Source: an uncultured Desulfovibrio sp.
GTDB lineage: Bacteria; Desulfobacterota; Desulfovibrionia; Desulfovibrionales; Desulfovibrionaceae
NCBI GenBank assembly: GCA_947176055.1
Contig: CAMWPE010000071.1
Coordinates: 1 to 10,754 of the forward strand
Length of the DNA: 10,754 nt
Direction: 5' to 3'
A program made the position numbers and the translations under genes. The notes under the pieces are model-generated. The model did no database searches. It saw only the letters and a list, made by a program, of their open reading frames with translations, and was not told the origin of the DNA. Below, in pieces: positions 1 through 7,106 of this stretch; position 1 is the stretch's first letter; each line of letters starts with the position of its first letter.

Positions 1-1
1 T

Positions 2-1080
2 GCTCATTTTTTGAGCGTAAGATTAAATTTAAAAAATTTCCAGAATTATGGAATGTCTTCTACTTCATCGGATGGACTCCTTCCCGAGCATCTTGAAAAC
101 GGTGTTCTGTACAGGACCGCGATCGATACAGGGAAGGGGGAGGTTGAAAGCGTGTTCTTCCTTGTAAGGCAGCGGATCGACGGCAAGGATTATCTGGCCT
201 ATCTGCTCGTTCCGATGAGCGAAGCGGACGCTTTTATCAAGCCTGAGGTATTGCAGACCCTTTGGATTCTTGCTGGAGCTTCCATCTTGCTGCTGGGAGC
301 GCTGATAATCCTGATAAAGGCCATCATCCGCAGGGTTGAGGCTCCCATAAGCAGGCTTGAGAGCTGGGCGACCGGCATTTCGGCCGAAAACCTGAATCGG
401 CCTTTGCCGAATTTAGCCTACCCCGAACTTTACGACATCGCTGAACTCATCAGATCGAGGTTCACCGCCGAATATGAGCGCGTGGAAGCCGAGGAGCGCT
501 TCTGGAAATTCTGCAGTCATGAGTTGCGGACTCCCATAAGCGTCATGCGGGTGGGTATCGATCTATTACAGAAATATATCTGCAAGGGTGAAAACGATCC
601 GTCCACTCTAAATCCAGTCATATCGAAATTGAAGAAATCGTCCACACATTTTCGCATACGATAGAGACCATACTTTGGCTCAATCGCGATGCGAGCGAAT
701 TGCCCGCGCAGGAAGTGGATCTGTGCCATCTCATAAACGAGATAATCAGCGATTTCAAAAATATCTACCTGATAGAAAAGCGCAATTTGAACGTATACGC
801 AAAACCTCATGTTTTACGCCAACCTGAACTGGCCGTGAGGATCGCGCTGAAAAACCTGATAAGGAACGCATTCCAGCATTCGACAGGAGACGAGATACAA
901 GTCATTCAAATGCGTGGCACGGTCAAGATTATAAACAGCCTGATGCCTTCTTACCTTGATCCAGCAGACACCGGATTCGGCCTGGGACGCGAGTTGATCG
1001 CGCGCCTTACGGACAAGCTCGGGAAACTGAAGTTCATGTCAAACGACAGTCATCATGTGGCGATAGTCAAATTCGATTAA
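2..1080 (+). pseudogene. Sensor histidine kinase, 5'-partial and frameshifted
   Basis: This is the membrane sensor of a two-component system that would autophosphorylate a histidine and pass the phosphate to a response regulator. The frame is open to the left edge, so the true start and first membrane segment lie outside the window. Visible in order are an extracytoplasmic sensor part (to about 250), one membrane helix (about 255-325, LILIK-type hydrophobic run), a HAMP-like linker (about 330-450) and the phosphoacceptor motif SHELRTP with its His at 518-520. The frame then ends at TAG 662-664. The rest continues in another frame that is open from 592 to 1080. It carries the second dimerisation helix (IEIEEIVHTFSHTIETILWL), the ATP-binding N box (LKNLIRNAFQHS, Asn at 853-855 and 865-867) and the G box GFGLG (973-987). 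One lost base near 592-640 explains it. The ATP lid is short and has no DxGxG motif. No response regulator is in the window. Family confidence is high; whether the break is real or a sequencing error is open. Confidence 0.85.
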
Positions 1081-1204
1081 ATTGGGAGCCTTCCATGACA
1101 GATTGAACAAGCATCCGCCGACATTGTTCAGGGAGCCGACCATTTTCTTGAATAAGTCATTGAAGGCAGCTCCAGAGCTTGCAATGCCATTAGGTTAAGA
1201 CTAG

Positions 1205-1218
1205 GGTTTGGAGGCATT
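1205..1218 (+). repeat. Left terminal inverted repeat of the IS5-like element
   Basis: GGTTTGGAGGCATT pairs with the right end at 2031-2044 with one mismatch (G versus T at the seventh base). The stop codon of the transposase (complement of 1217-1219) lies within and just beyond this repeat. Confidence 0.75.
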
Positions 1219-1957
1219 AAAAATAAAGCCTGATTAAGGTTAATGATACAAGCGATGTAAAGGTATGAGCGCATCCGCGCATACGGAGCGTAATACCTTT
1301 TAGATCTTTCAGTTTGGCGAATATATTTTCAATTTTATAGTGTTTCCCGTACTATTTTTCATCATATGTCCAGGGGCATTTGCTGTTTGATTTCAGCGGG
1401 ATACATATTTCAATTTTTCTTCGCTCCATTTCGTCGCGCGCTTCCTTTGAGCCATTGCCTTATCAGCTATGAGGCCTTTTAGCGGATGCTTGCCTAACAG
1501 CTCAAGGGTCAATTTGACGTCATGAATCCCCCGCCTATAATTATAAATTCAAACGGTATTCCCGCTTCATTGCGCAAAATATGTATTTTGGTTGTTTTTT
1601 CGCCTCCGCTTGTTCCTATTTTACGGTCTTTATCTTTGCATGCGCAAATTGAAGCTGCGCGATGGGCTTTAACATAGGCGGAATCCATCATGGCATGACA
1701 TTGCTTATTAACTCTTTTAGCAAATATTTTAAAAATCTTTTCAAAGATTCCCGCTTTGCTCCAGCGTTTGAATCTGGAATGAATTGTAGTCCATTTCCCA
1801 AAGAATTCAGGCAGTTGACGCAAGGCCGAGCCAGCGCGGATCTCCCAAAGTACACCGCTTATAACCTTGCGGTCGCCTACTCTTTTTCTGGATTTTTGGA
1901 CTGGTAAATGTCTGCGTATTCTGTTAACAGCTTTTTTGAAATAAGAGGTGTTCCCAT
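1217..1957 (-). pseudogene. IS5-family DDE transposase, three frameshifts and one stop
   Basis: The intact protein would be about 247 residues and would catalyse cut-and-paste transposition. The most likely original start is ATG at 1957-1955, behind GAGG, giving MGTPLISKK. One base appears lost from the A run at 1937-1932, and the frame then continues AVNRIRRHLPVQKSRKR, followed by the N-terminal IS5 domain (ALRQLPEFFGKW, FKRWSKAGIFEKIF). A second loss at about 1523 interrupts GGGF/HDVKL, and a third at about 1454 interrupts IADKA/GSKEARDEMERR. A TAG at 1354-1352 interrupts DEK/YGKHYK. The gene ends at TAA 1219-1217. All three catalytic acids remain in the pieces: Asp of MMDSAYVKAHR, Asp of GLIADKA and Glu of YKIENIFAKLK. 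The largest uninterrupted frame (1970-1509, 153 codons) covers the N-terminal half only. All three frameshifts are single-base losses, which suggests either drift after inactivation or a systematic sequencing bias. Confidence 0.85.
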
Positions 1958-2004
1958 TTTTAATCCTCATTGGGAGGGTTAAATTGTTGTGTGTAGGAAC
2001 ACCT
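1946..2004 (-). promoter_or_regulatory. Inverted repeat enclosing the transposase start
   Basis: AGGTGTTCC (1946-1954) and GGAACACCT (1996-2004) are perfect 9-base inverted arms. In a minus-strand transcript they would form a long-range stem that holds the Shine-Dalgarno GAGG and the start codon inside the loop. Insertion sequences often carry such structures to stop translation from transcripts that enter from outside. The arms are seen directly; the function is inferred. Confidence 0.45.
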
Positions 2005-2030
2005 TTTTTCTATTAAATCTCTAAAATATC

Positions 2031-2044
2031 AATGCCTACAAACC
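2031..2044 (-). repeat. Right terminal inverted repeat of the IS5-like element
   Basis: On the minus strand this reads GGTTTGTAGGCATT, 13 of 14 identical to the left end at 1205-1218. It lies about 75 bases upstream of the transposase start, on the promoter side of the element. Confidence 0.75.
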
Positions 2045-2083
2045 ATGATATATAAATATCTCTAGAAATCTTTATCGTAGAAT

Positions 2084-2105
2084 AAAACGCTTACATTCGC
2101 GTCTT
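2084..2105 (-). terminator. Possible weak terminator after lutC
   Basis: On the minus strand, 24 bases past the lutC stop codon, AAGACGC and GCGTTTT can pair (one G-U pair) around an 8-base loop. The U stretch is inside the stem rather than after it, so this is a poor intrinsic terminator. It is the only candidate I see between lutC and the insertion sequence. Confidence 0.25.
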
Positions 2106-2128
2106 TCCCTTACCCGCTCCCTTTCCCC

Positions 2129-2794
2129 CTACAAATACTTCTCCCATACCGACGAATCGGCGTTGGGGCTGATCAATAATTCCGGAGGCTCTTTCGCGTC
2201 CGCGCAATTATACAATAATACTGTCAGCGCGAGGGGGCCTTGCGCGCCGGTTATTCGCACGGCTTCGATATCCGCCGTGGCCGAAGGCCCGGAATAAAAG
2301 GCTCCGTACTGATTATCGCCCAGCTTTATACTGGCGTAAGCTTCGTGCATTCCGCCTTTAAGTTTCGAGCGATCCAGGAACACGAACATCCGGCGCGAGA
2401 GGAGGGCGCATACGGGATGGCGCAGGCTCTTGTCCGTTACCCAGACCGAACCGGTCTCCCCCACGCCCATTTCGCTTTCGGTAACGCAGGTCTCTATCTT
2501 TTGGGCTTCGCGCAAATCCGCGAGTTCGTCCTCGCCGAAATTGCCTTCGATATAGGGAACCGAAGAATAAATAATTTTAGACGCTTCCATCTCCGGTTGA
2601 TTTTTCAACCATTCAACCGCGTCTTCGCGCGACCGAAATTTTATTGCTCTTCCGTCAAATCCCAGGAGATGATCGATAAATCCTTTTTCCGGATCTCCCT
2701 CGTATGGATACATGGGAAAGTCCGGCAATGGCTGCGAAGCCGGCTTTCCGGCCCGGATCTTCGCGAGAATTTCGTTTTTAGCCTCTCCGTTCAT
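2129..2794 (-). CDS. lutC: Lactate utilization protein C, LUD domain
   Basis: This is the third subunit of the cytoplasmic LutABC (LldEFG) complex, which oxidises L-lactate to pyruvate without NAD. The 221-residue length is typical of LutC/YkgG. LUD-domain signatures are visible: GVGETGS at about residues 110-116, GPSATADIE at 169-177 and GAQGPLALTVLL at 183-194. There are no cysteine motifs, signal peptide or membrane segments, as expected. The start ATG (2794) overlaps the lutB stop in an ATGA arrangement, and GGGGAG lies five bases before it, so the two genes are translationally coupled. The gene is last in the operon. The subunit's precise chemical role is not settled for the family, but the operon context makes the assignment firm. 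Confidence 0.93.
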   Translation of the reverse strand: MNGEAKNEILAKIRAGKPASQPLPDFPMYPYEGDPEKGFIDHLLGFDGRAIKFRSREDAVEWLKNQPEMEASKIIYSSVPYIEGNFGEDELADLREAQKIETCVTESEMGVGETGSVWVTDKSLRHPVCALLSRRMFVFLDRSKLKGGMHEAYASIKLGDNQYGAFYSGPSATADIEAVRITGAQGPLALTVLLYNCADAKEPPELLISPNADSSVWEKYL

Positions 2795-4206
2795 TTATTC
2801 TCCCCCGCTTTTTCTCCGTCCGCGTCGATTTGAGGTTTAATTTCGCGATTGTAATATTGACGGAAAGTTTCTTTTGGCGGCTCGGGATTGGTATGTTCTT
2901 TAGCCCAGGGATTGAGCAGAGGCGATTCCGTCAGACCCTTTGGCAAATTCTTGAGCGCCCAGAGACCTATTTTTTCTGCCAGCATGAGATTGCGGCTATT
3001 CTTCAAAATCGGCTCGGCGGCCGCTTGCTCCAGGTTATGCATTGTTTCGCCGTAACCCTGTTTCACCACAACGTCGCGCCAGTACAGGATTAAGCGCGGA
3101 ATCGGCACCTGCACAGGACACACGTCGCCGCAAGACCCGCAATGGGTACAAGAATAGGGCAACCGCGCGTACTTATACAGATCATAACTGGGCTCGAGGA
3201 CAATTCCTATCGGTCCCATATATGTCGCGTCATAGCTTATGCCGCTCGTCCGGCGAAACACGGGACAGGTGTTCATGCAGGTTCCGCACCGGATACACTT
3301 CAACACTTCCCAGTAATCCGACGACGAAAGCCTGTCGCTCCGGCCATTGTCGAGGATGACGATATGCGCTTCCTGCCCTTTTCGCGGCCCATGGTAATGC
3401 GAAGTATATTGGGTAATATCGAGGCCGAGGGCGCTGCGCGAAAGCAGGCGGATAAACAAGGCCAGATCCGACTGTCGAGGCAGGATTTTTTCGATGCCCA
3501 TCGAAGCGACGAAGAGCGGCGGCAGATTGGCGCTTATATCGGCGTTGCCCTCATTGGTGCATACCGTTATTCCGCCGGTTTCGGCTATGCCGAAATTCAC
3601 GCCATTCATACCCGCGTCGGCGCGGACATAACGCTTGCGCATATCGGCGCGCATTACGCTGTTCAAATAATGGGGATCATCGATATCCCTGTCCGATCCC
3701 AGCTTACGGGCGAAAATATCGGCCACGTCGCTCCGCAATTTGTGAATCGCCGGCATGACGATATGCGAAGGTCGCTGATCGTCAAGTTGCTGAATGCGCT
3801 CGCCCAAATCCGCCTCGTTTATCTCGATGCCCTCTTTTTCGAGGAACTCGCGCATACCGCATTCGTCCATTGTCATGGACTTGCCCTTAGTCACCACCTT
3901 AACATCGCGCTTTTTAAAGATGTCAAGAATAATCCGGTTATGCTCGTCGGCGTCTTTGGCCCAATGGACATGAAAGCCATTGGATTCCGCGTTTTTTGCG
4001 AACTGCTCAAGATATTGATCCAGATTCGAAAGAACGTGTTTTCTGATATCCGACGCGAGCGCGCGCATCTCCTCCCATTGCGGTATGGAGGCGGCGACAG
4101 TGTCGCGGCGCATGCGCGCGGCCCAGAGACAGCGATCATGGCTTTCCCGATGTTCCCTTTTGTTTATAAACTCTTCGCCGAGTTTTACCTGATTTACCTG
4201 GCGCAT
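2791..4206 (-). CDS. lutB: Lactate utilization iron-sulfur protein B
   Basis: This is the iron-sulfur subunit of the L-lactate oxidation complex, carrying electrons away from the substrate-binding part. The N-terminal two thirds is a LUD domain, with FGIAETGGI at about 205-213 and the later conserved run up to about 290. Two ferredoxin-like [4Fe-4S] motifs follow: Cys304/307/310/314 (CIRCGTCMNTCP) and Cys353/356/359/363 (CTHCGSCGDVCP). The C-terminus holds the extension usual for LutB, and the 471-residue length is normal. The start ATG at 4206 overlaps the lutA coding end by 13 bases, with GGAGA nine bases upstream, and the stop overlaps the lutC start. No frame damage is visible, in contrast to the two loci to its left. 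Confidence 0.95.
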   Translation of the reverse strand: MRQVNQVKLGEEFINKREHRESHDRCLWAARMRRDTVAASIPQWEEMRALASDIRKHVLSNLDQYLEQFAKNAESNGFHVHWAKDADEHNRIILDIFKKRDVKVVTKGKSMTMDECGMREFLEKEGIEINEADLGERIQQLDDQRPSHIVMPAIHKLRSDVADIFARKLGSDRDIDDPHYLNSVMRADMRKRYVRADAGMNGVNFGIAETGGITVCTNEGNADISANLPPLFVASMGIEKILPRQSDLALFIRLLSRSALGLDITQYTSHYHGPRKGQEAHIVILDNGRSDRLSSSDYWEVLKCIRCGTCMNTCPVFRRTSGISYDATYMGPIGIVLEPSYDLYKYARLPYSCTHCGSCGDVCPVQVPIPRLILYWRDVVVKQGYGETMHNLEQAAAEPILKNSRNLMLAEKIGLWALKNLPKGLTESPLLNPWAKEHTNPEPPKETFRQYYNREIKPQIDADGEKAGENK

Positions 4207-4958
4207 TTGGCGGCGTCTCCATTCAATATTTCTGTAATATAAAACATCTGTAAAGCCAGGCCGTTTTTGCGGGCGACAGTTTGTTGATGCAACAAACAGG
4301 ACATATCTTGCGACGTTACATATTTAAAGCCCTGTCTTTCGTAATCGCTCACCTTGTCCCTGCCCTGTTGCCCGGCGCAGGGAGCGTCCCAGACGGAAAA
4401 GGCGCCGCCGAATCCGCAACATTCGTCGCGCCGCTCCGCGTAGCCTACCTCAATCCCGTCCACAAGCGCCAAAAGATCGGCGCATTTGTCAAAGGGTTTG
4501 ATCATCAGTTCCGAGGGTCTGGCTTCATGAAGATAACGCAAGGAATGGCAACCGTTATGCAAGGCGACGCGATGCGGGAAAGAAGGCTTGCCGGGAAGCT
4601 CGTCAATTTTCAGAATATCATGCAACAATTCGACCGGATCGCAGACCGTTTTGCGGAAATGCTCCACTTCCGGAGTCTGTTCGGCGCATTCGAAATGCAT
4701 CCGGAACTGGCCGGTGCATATTCCGGAGGGGACGACCACATGATCGTAAGCCTTGTCCGCGACAAAAGGCGCGACGCCCTTTTCGATGGCGCAGGAATGC
4801 TCAATATAACCCATATCATGCTCGGGGAGCCCGCAACAGGCCGCGCCTTCTATGAATTCCACATCCAGACCGAGCTTTTTAAGCAATTTCCAAGTGGAAA
4901 TCGCGGCTTCGGGACAAATAGCGTCTATATAGCAAGGAACAAAAAAACCTATTTTCAT
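4194..4958 (-). CDS. lutA: Lactate utilization protein A, CCG-domain (Fe-S oxidoreductase)
   Basis: This is the first gene of the lactate operon and encodes the subunit with two cysteine-rich CCG domains of the heterodisulfide-reductase/GlpC type, which bind iron-sulfur clusters. The N-terminal part has VPCYIDA at about 7-13 and AACCGLP at 39-45. The C-terminal part has HNGCHSLR at 134-141 and DECCGFGG at 178-185. The 254-residue length is normal, and there are no membrane segments, so it should be cytoplasmic. The start at 4958 has GGAG six bases upstream. No lactate permease, LutR/LldR-type regulator or D-lactate dehydrogenase gene is in the window, so uptake and control must be encoded elsewhere. 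Methylacyl or glycolate-type substrates cannot be excluded from the sequence alone. Confidence 0.95.
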   Translation of the reverse strand: MKIGFFVPCYIDAICPEAAISTWKLLKKLGLDVEFIEGAACCGLPEHDMGYIEHSCAIEKGVAPFVADKAYDHVVVPSGICTGQFRMHFECAEQTPEVEHFRKTVCDPVELLHDILKIDELPGKPSFPHRVALHNGCHSLRYLHEARPSELMIKPFDKCADLLALVDGIEVGYAERRDECCGFGGAFSVWDAPCAGQQGRDKVSDYERQGFKYVTSQDMSCLLHQQTVARKNGLALQMFYITEILNGDAAKCAR

Positions 4959-5029
4959 ATTCGCTCCGGCTAAAGGACACGCGGCCCGGAAACTACAATT
5001 GCTCCCGGATAATCCGCGCGATTAAAAAT

Positions 5030-5035
5030 ATTATA
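5030..5035 (-). promoter_or_regulatory. Candidate -10 box for lutABC
   Basis: TATAAT on the minus strand lies in an AT-rich stretch about 70 bases upstream of lutA, in the only gap between lutA and the next gene. No good -35 box is seen 16-18 bases before it. The TATAAT lies in a short near-palindrome (AATATTATAATATT), so it is only a candidate and an activator may be needed. Confidence 0.3.
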
Positions 5036-5117
5036 ATATTTATTAAAATTAAGCGATCATTTTTTCCCATGCCCGGACGCCGCGTCCTGGCTTTCGCGCG
5101 GATCGGCGACCAGCAGG

Positions 5118-6662
5118 CTATACAGCGTCTTTTTGCAACTTAAGCAACAGCGCGTCCATTTTTTCCTTGTCCGCTTCGAGCCCCTGGCGAATGGCTTCCA
5201 TATATTTCATGCCGGATAGCAGGGCGTCATGTTTCTGTAAAACGGCGTCCAGTTCCTCTTGAGTCGGCTTTAGAATTGGCAAGGTTCGCAAGTCTTTTAT
5301 ATTGATAGTGAGGGATTGACCGCCGACGGCGCGGGATACCAGAGCTTCGCGAGTCGCGGGCCAATTCATAAACCAGAACAACCATACGGGATCGATTTCC
5401 GGATGGGCCCTTATCACGCAAATAGCGGGACTGACAATCGTAGGTTTTTCCGGCTCCGCCGGCACAAAACCGACGCGACCCAGCGAGCCGGAGGAGCCCT
5501 TGAATGGAAAGAGAATATCGCCTTTTCGCAAGGCATATTTGCGAATTTCATCCGGATCCCGCAAATCGTGGACAACGTCGTAACCGCAATCGGCGCGCAA
5601 AAAATTGGTGACGGGATCCAGATCCATCATGGACGCCTCGCGGACAGTTCGCGCGGCGACATAGGGGTCGCGCGAAGAGGAGACGTTTTCTTCCGGTCTT
5701 TCCCGGATAATCTGGCACCGGATGATGGAGGCGCAGTGGGATAAGGTAGTGTCCGAACGGATCGCGCCGGCGCTCTCCTTTTGAAGCCACGCGGCGGGAG
5801 TTAAATTCCAGCTACCGTCCTTGCCTGGTTCCAGGCGGGGAATGTCGACGGACATTCCGTCTTTTGGCGCGCCGAAGAGCGACTCGAGCGCTTCGTATTG
5901 ATCTACCTGAACGAGGCCGGATCCGCGTCCTTTAATACGCGCCATCCGGATAAGCTCGCCGCCGTCCTTCGCGTAGCCCGTCATGGCCGGGTATATGGGC
6001 AGTCTTTGCCGTCTTGGTCTGGGCAGTTGCAATACGCTTACAAGTCCAAACTCCCTCGTATGCCTTTCGCGAAGAAAAGCGGAGCTTTGCGCGCCCAGAG
6101 CGGACCAGGTAGTCCATAGCCAGGCTTCCCTGGCGCTCATAAACGAGTTGTAATCAAATCTTCGCCACTCCTGCCGGATAAATCTCCTGTCTTCCCCGAT
6201 AACAAAACAGTTCTCCAGATCGGCCGCGGTCGCTTCTCTCCATTCGCCCGCGGGAACGATCTCGCGCAAAATATGTTCGCTTATCGTATGTCGTTCCGGA
6301 GGAGGCAAAAAAACCTTCCAGCCGCGGGTCGCGAGAAGCAAAGCGGCGGGCAGCGCGCTCCATTCGGTCAGAGCGACCGATCCTCCCTCGCAGCCGCGCT
6401 TTGTCAGAATATTGGCCAGCAAGAATTCGAGATCATGCCATGCGAAGGACCAATTAATCCAAGAACGGTTGTTCATTAATAAATAGTAAGCAACTACGGC
6501 GGTCGACGGCGGCGCTCCCGACGCCTCCGCCAGAATCTCAAGCGTCTTCGCGTCAAGCGCCTTCAAATAATCTTCCGCCGCGCTCAAATCGGCGAATTCC
6601 GGCGAGCGGATCAGACTCGCGACGGCGTCGTCCAGTCGCTGGTTATACTCAAATAAAGCCAT
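5118..6662 (-). CDS. Solitary HsdS-like specificity protein with degenerate methyltransferase-like N-terminus
   Basis: The C-terminal part resembles a type I restriction target-recognition domain. At about 345-465 it has the usual pattern of a short beta-rich domain (LRKGDILFPFKGSSGSLGR, then IVSPAICVIRA, then a GGQSLTINIKDLRTLPILKP end). A coiled-coil-like helix follows at about 466-510, as in HsdS half-subunits. The first 270 residues resemble the frame of an N6-adenine methyltransferase (HsdM) subunit, including a GLVSVLQLPR segment at 206-215. I see neither the SAM-binding glycine motif nor the catalytic NPPY/F, so methylation is unlikely. I chose ATG at 6662 because GGAGG ends four bases before it. 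A start at 6707 would add 15 residues with no ribosome site. No HsdM or HsdR is in the window. It diverges from the orphan and ATPase genes and shares their promoter motif. It may bind a specific DNA sequence; the partner is unknown. Confidence 0.7.
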   Translation of the reverse strand: MALFEYNQRLDDAVASLIRSPEFADLSAAEDYLKALDAKTLEILAEASGAPPSTAVVAYYLLMNNRSWINWSFAWHDLEFLLANILTKRGCEGGSVALTEWSALPAALLLATRGWKVFLPPPERHTISEHILREIVPAGEWREATAADLENCFVIGEDRRFIRQEWRRFDYNSFMSAREAWLWTTWSALGAQSSAFLRERHTREFGLVSVLQLPRPRRQRLPIYPAMTGYAKDGGELIRMARIKGRGSGLVQVDQYEALESLFGAPKDGMSVDIPRLEPGKDGSWNLTPAAWLQKESAGAIRSDTTLSHCASIIRCQIIRERPEENVSSSRDPYVAARTVREASMMDLDPVTNFLRADCGYDVVHDLRDPDEIRKYALRKGDILFPFKGSSGSLGRVGFVPAEPEKPTIVSPAICVIRAHPEIDPVWLFWFMNWPATREALVSRAVGGQSLTINIKDLRTLPILKPTQEELDAVLQKHDALLSGMKYMEAIRQGLEADKEKMDALLLKLQKDAV

Positions 6663-6755
6663 TTCGCCTCCCTGACGCATTGTAGAAGCAAAAAAGACTC
6701 GCTTCAAGATTCTTTGCGGATCTTTAATGCAAAAAATTATTAAATTAATAACTTG

Positions 6756-6786
6756 TAATTATGTACTAAAAGGCATATAAAGGCAA
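6756..6786 (-). promoter_or_regulatory. Candidate promoter with AGTACATAA element, for the HsdS-like gene
   Basis: On the minus strand, CCTTTTAGTACATAAT (6773-6758) matches 15 of 16 bases of the element in the promoter at 6975-7003. A -10 TAATTA (6761-6756) and a weak -35 TTGCCT (6786-6781) are 19 bases apart, so this copy is poorer than the other two. The distance to the start codon is about 95 bases. Confidence 0.5.
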
Positions 6787-6816
6787 TTCTTTGGAAGTTC
6801 TTTTAATTGGAACAGC

Positions 6817-6921
6817 GGCTTCAAGCTGGCGCAAGCCCACGAACGCCGGTCGTTTTCGCGCTCGCAAAGCCAATCGCCTATCCGCGAAACGGGCGCCCCA
6901 GCTTTGCCGGAGCGGTATACC
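6817..6921. other. GC-rich structured core of the divergent intergenic region
   Basis: The gap 6663-7106 contains no gene that I accept. Its AT-rich flanks hold the promoters, and the centre is GC-rich and full of inverted repeats. GGCTT 6817-6821 pairs with AAGCC 6833-6837. CGTTTTCGCG 6851-6860 pairs with CGCGAAACG 6883-6891 (one bulged T). GCAAAGC 6864-6870 pairs perfectly with GCTTTGC 6901-6907. GGTATACC 6914-6921 is a palindrome. The second and third pairs are interleaved, so they cannot form together as simple hairpins. This could be protein-binding sites, a small RNA or a transfer origin; nothing in the sequence decides between these. Confidence 0.5.
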
Positions 6922-6974
6922 AGGACGGAATATGAGGGGATGAAAGATAAATTTTTTCAAAAAAAATTTTTTAG

Positions 6975-7003
6975 TTGACATAATTCCCTTTAGTACATAA
7001 TGT
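6975..7003 (+). promoter_or_regulatory. Promoter for the 82-residue orphan gene
   Basis: A perfect TTGACA -35 box (6975-6980), a 17-base spacer and TAATGT as -10 (6998-7003) follow an A/T-tract-rich stretch (6949-6972) that could act as an UP element. The spacer end and -10 carry CCCTTTAGTACATAAT (6986-7001), the element shared with the other two genes of the cassette. The leader to the start codon would be about 97 bases. Confidence 0.7.
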
Positions 7004-7106
7004 GTATTCAGGCCGGTAAACATGGGACTGAATCACCATTAAGCCTCGAATCGAAGGAGGAGCCGGTCAGATCCGACTTGCTCATAAATTTACAGGAGAC
7101 AAATCC

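Larger units (their letters stand above)
1205..2044 (-). mobile_element. Degenerate IS5-family insertion sequence (IS427-like), 840 bp
   Basis: The ends are set by a terminal inverted repeat that I found by eye. GGTTTGGAGGCATT at 1205-1218 matches, in reverse complement, AATGCCTACAAACC at 2031-2044 (13 of 14 bases). The 840-bp span and the single transposase gene filling almost the whole element fit small IS5-family members. The transposase stop codon overlaps the left repeat, as is common in compact insertion sequences. I could not find a convincing target-site duplication directly outside the repeats, so the outer boundary could be off by a few bases. The transposase is broken (see its own entry), so this copy should not move by itself. 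It sits between the 3' end of the broken kinase gene and the lactate operon. Confidence 0.8.

Noticed and set aside
592..664. Programmed -1 frameshift in the kinase gene
   Set aside because: No slippery heptamer of the X XXY YYZ type lies in phase in the overlap, and sensor kinases are not known for this.
3142..4242. 366-codon open frame antisense to lutB
   Set aside because: lutB on the minus strand has both ferredoxin motifs and coupled starts; the plus-strand product has no recognisable domain.
5060..5100. Terminator after the HsdS-like gene (GGACG/CGTCC hairpin on the minus strand)
   Set aside because: The stem is only five bases and is followed by GGGCATGGGA and an A run rather than a U run in the transcript.
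6817..6921. Origin of transfer (oriT)
   Set aside because: The inverted repeats and nearby coupling-like ATPase made this tempting, but no relaxase gene or known nick-site sequence is visible.
6766..7023. Short basic open frame on the minus strand in the divergent gap (a start at about 6981 has AAGGGA upstream)
   Set aside because: It runs through two promoters and the inverted-repeat core, its composition is not protein-like, and its stop lies inside the shared promoter element.
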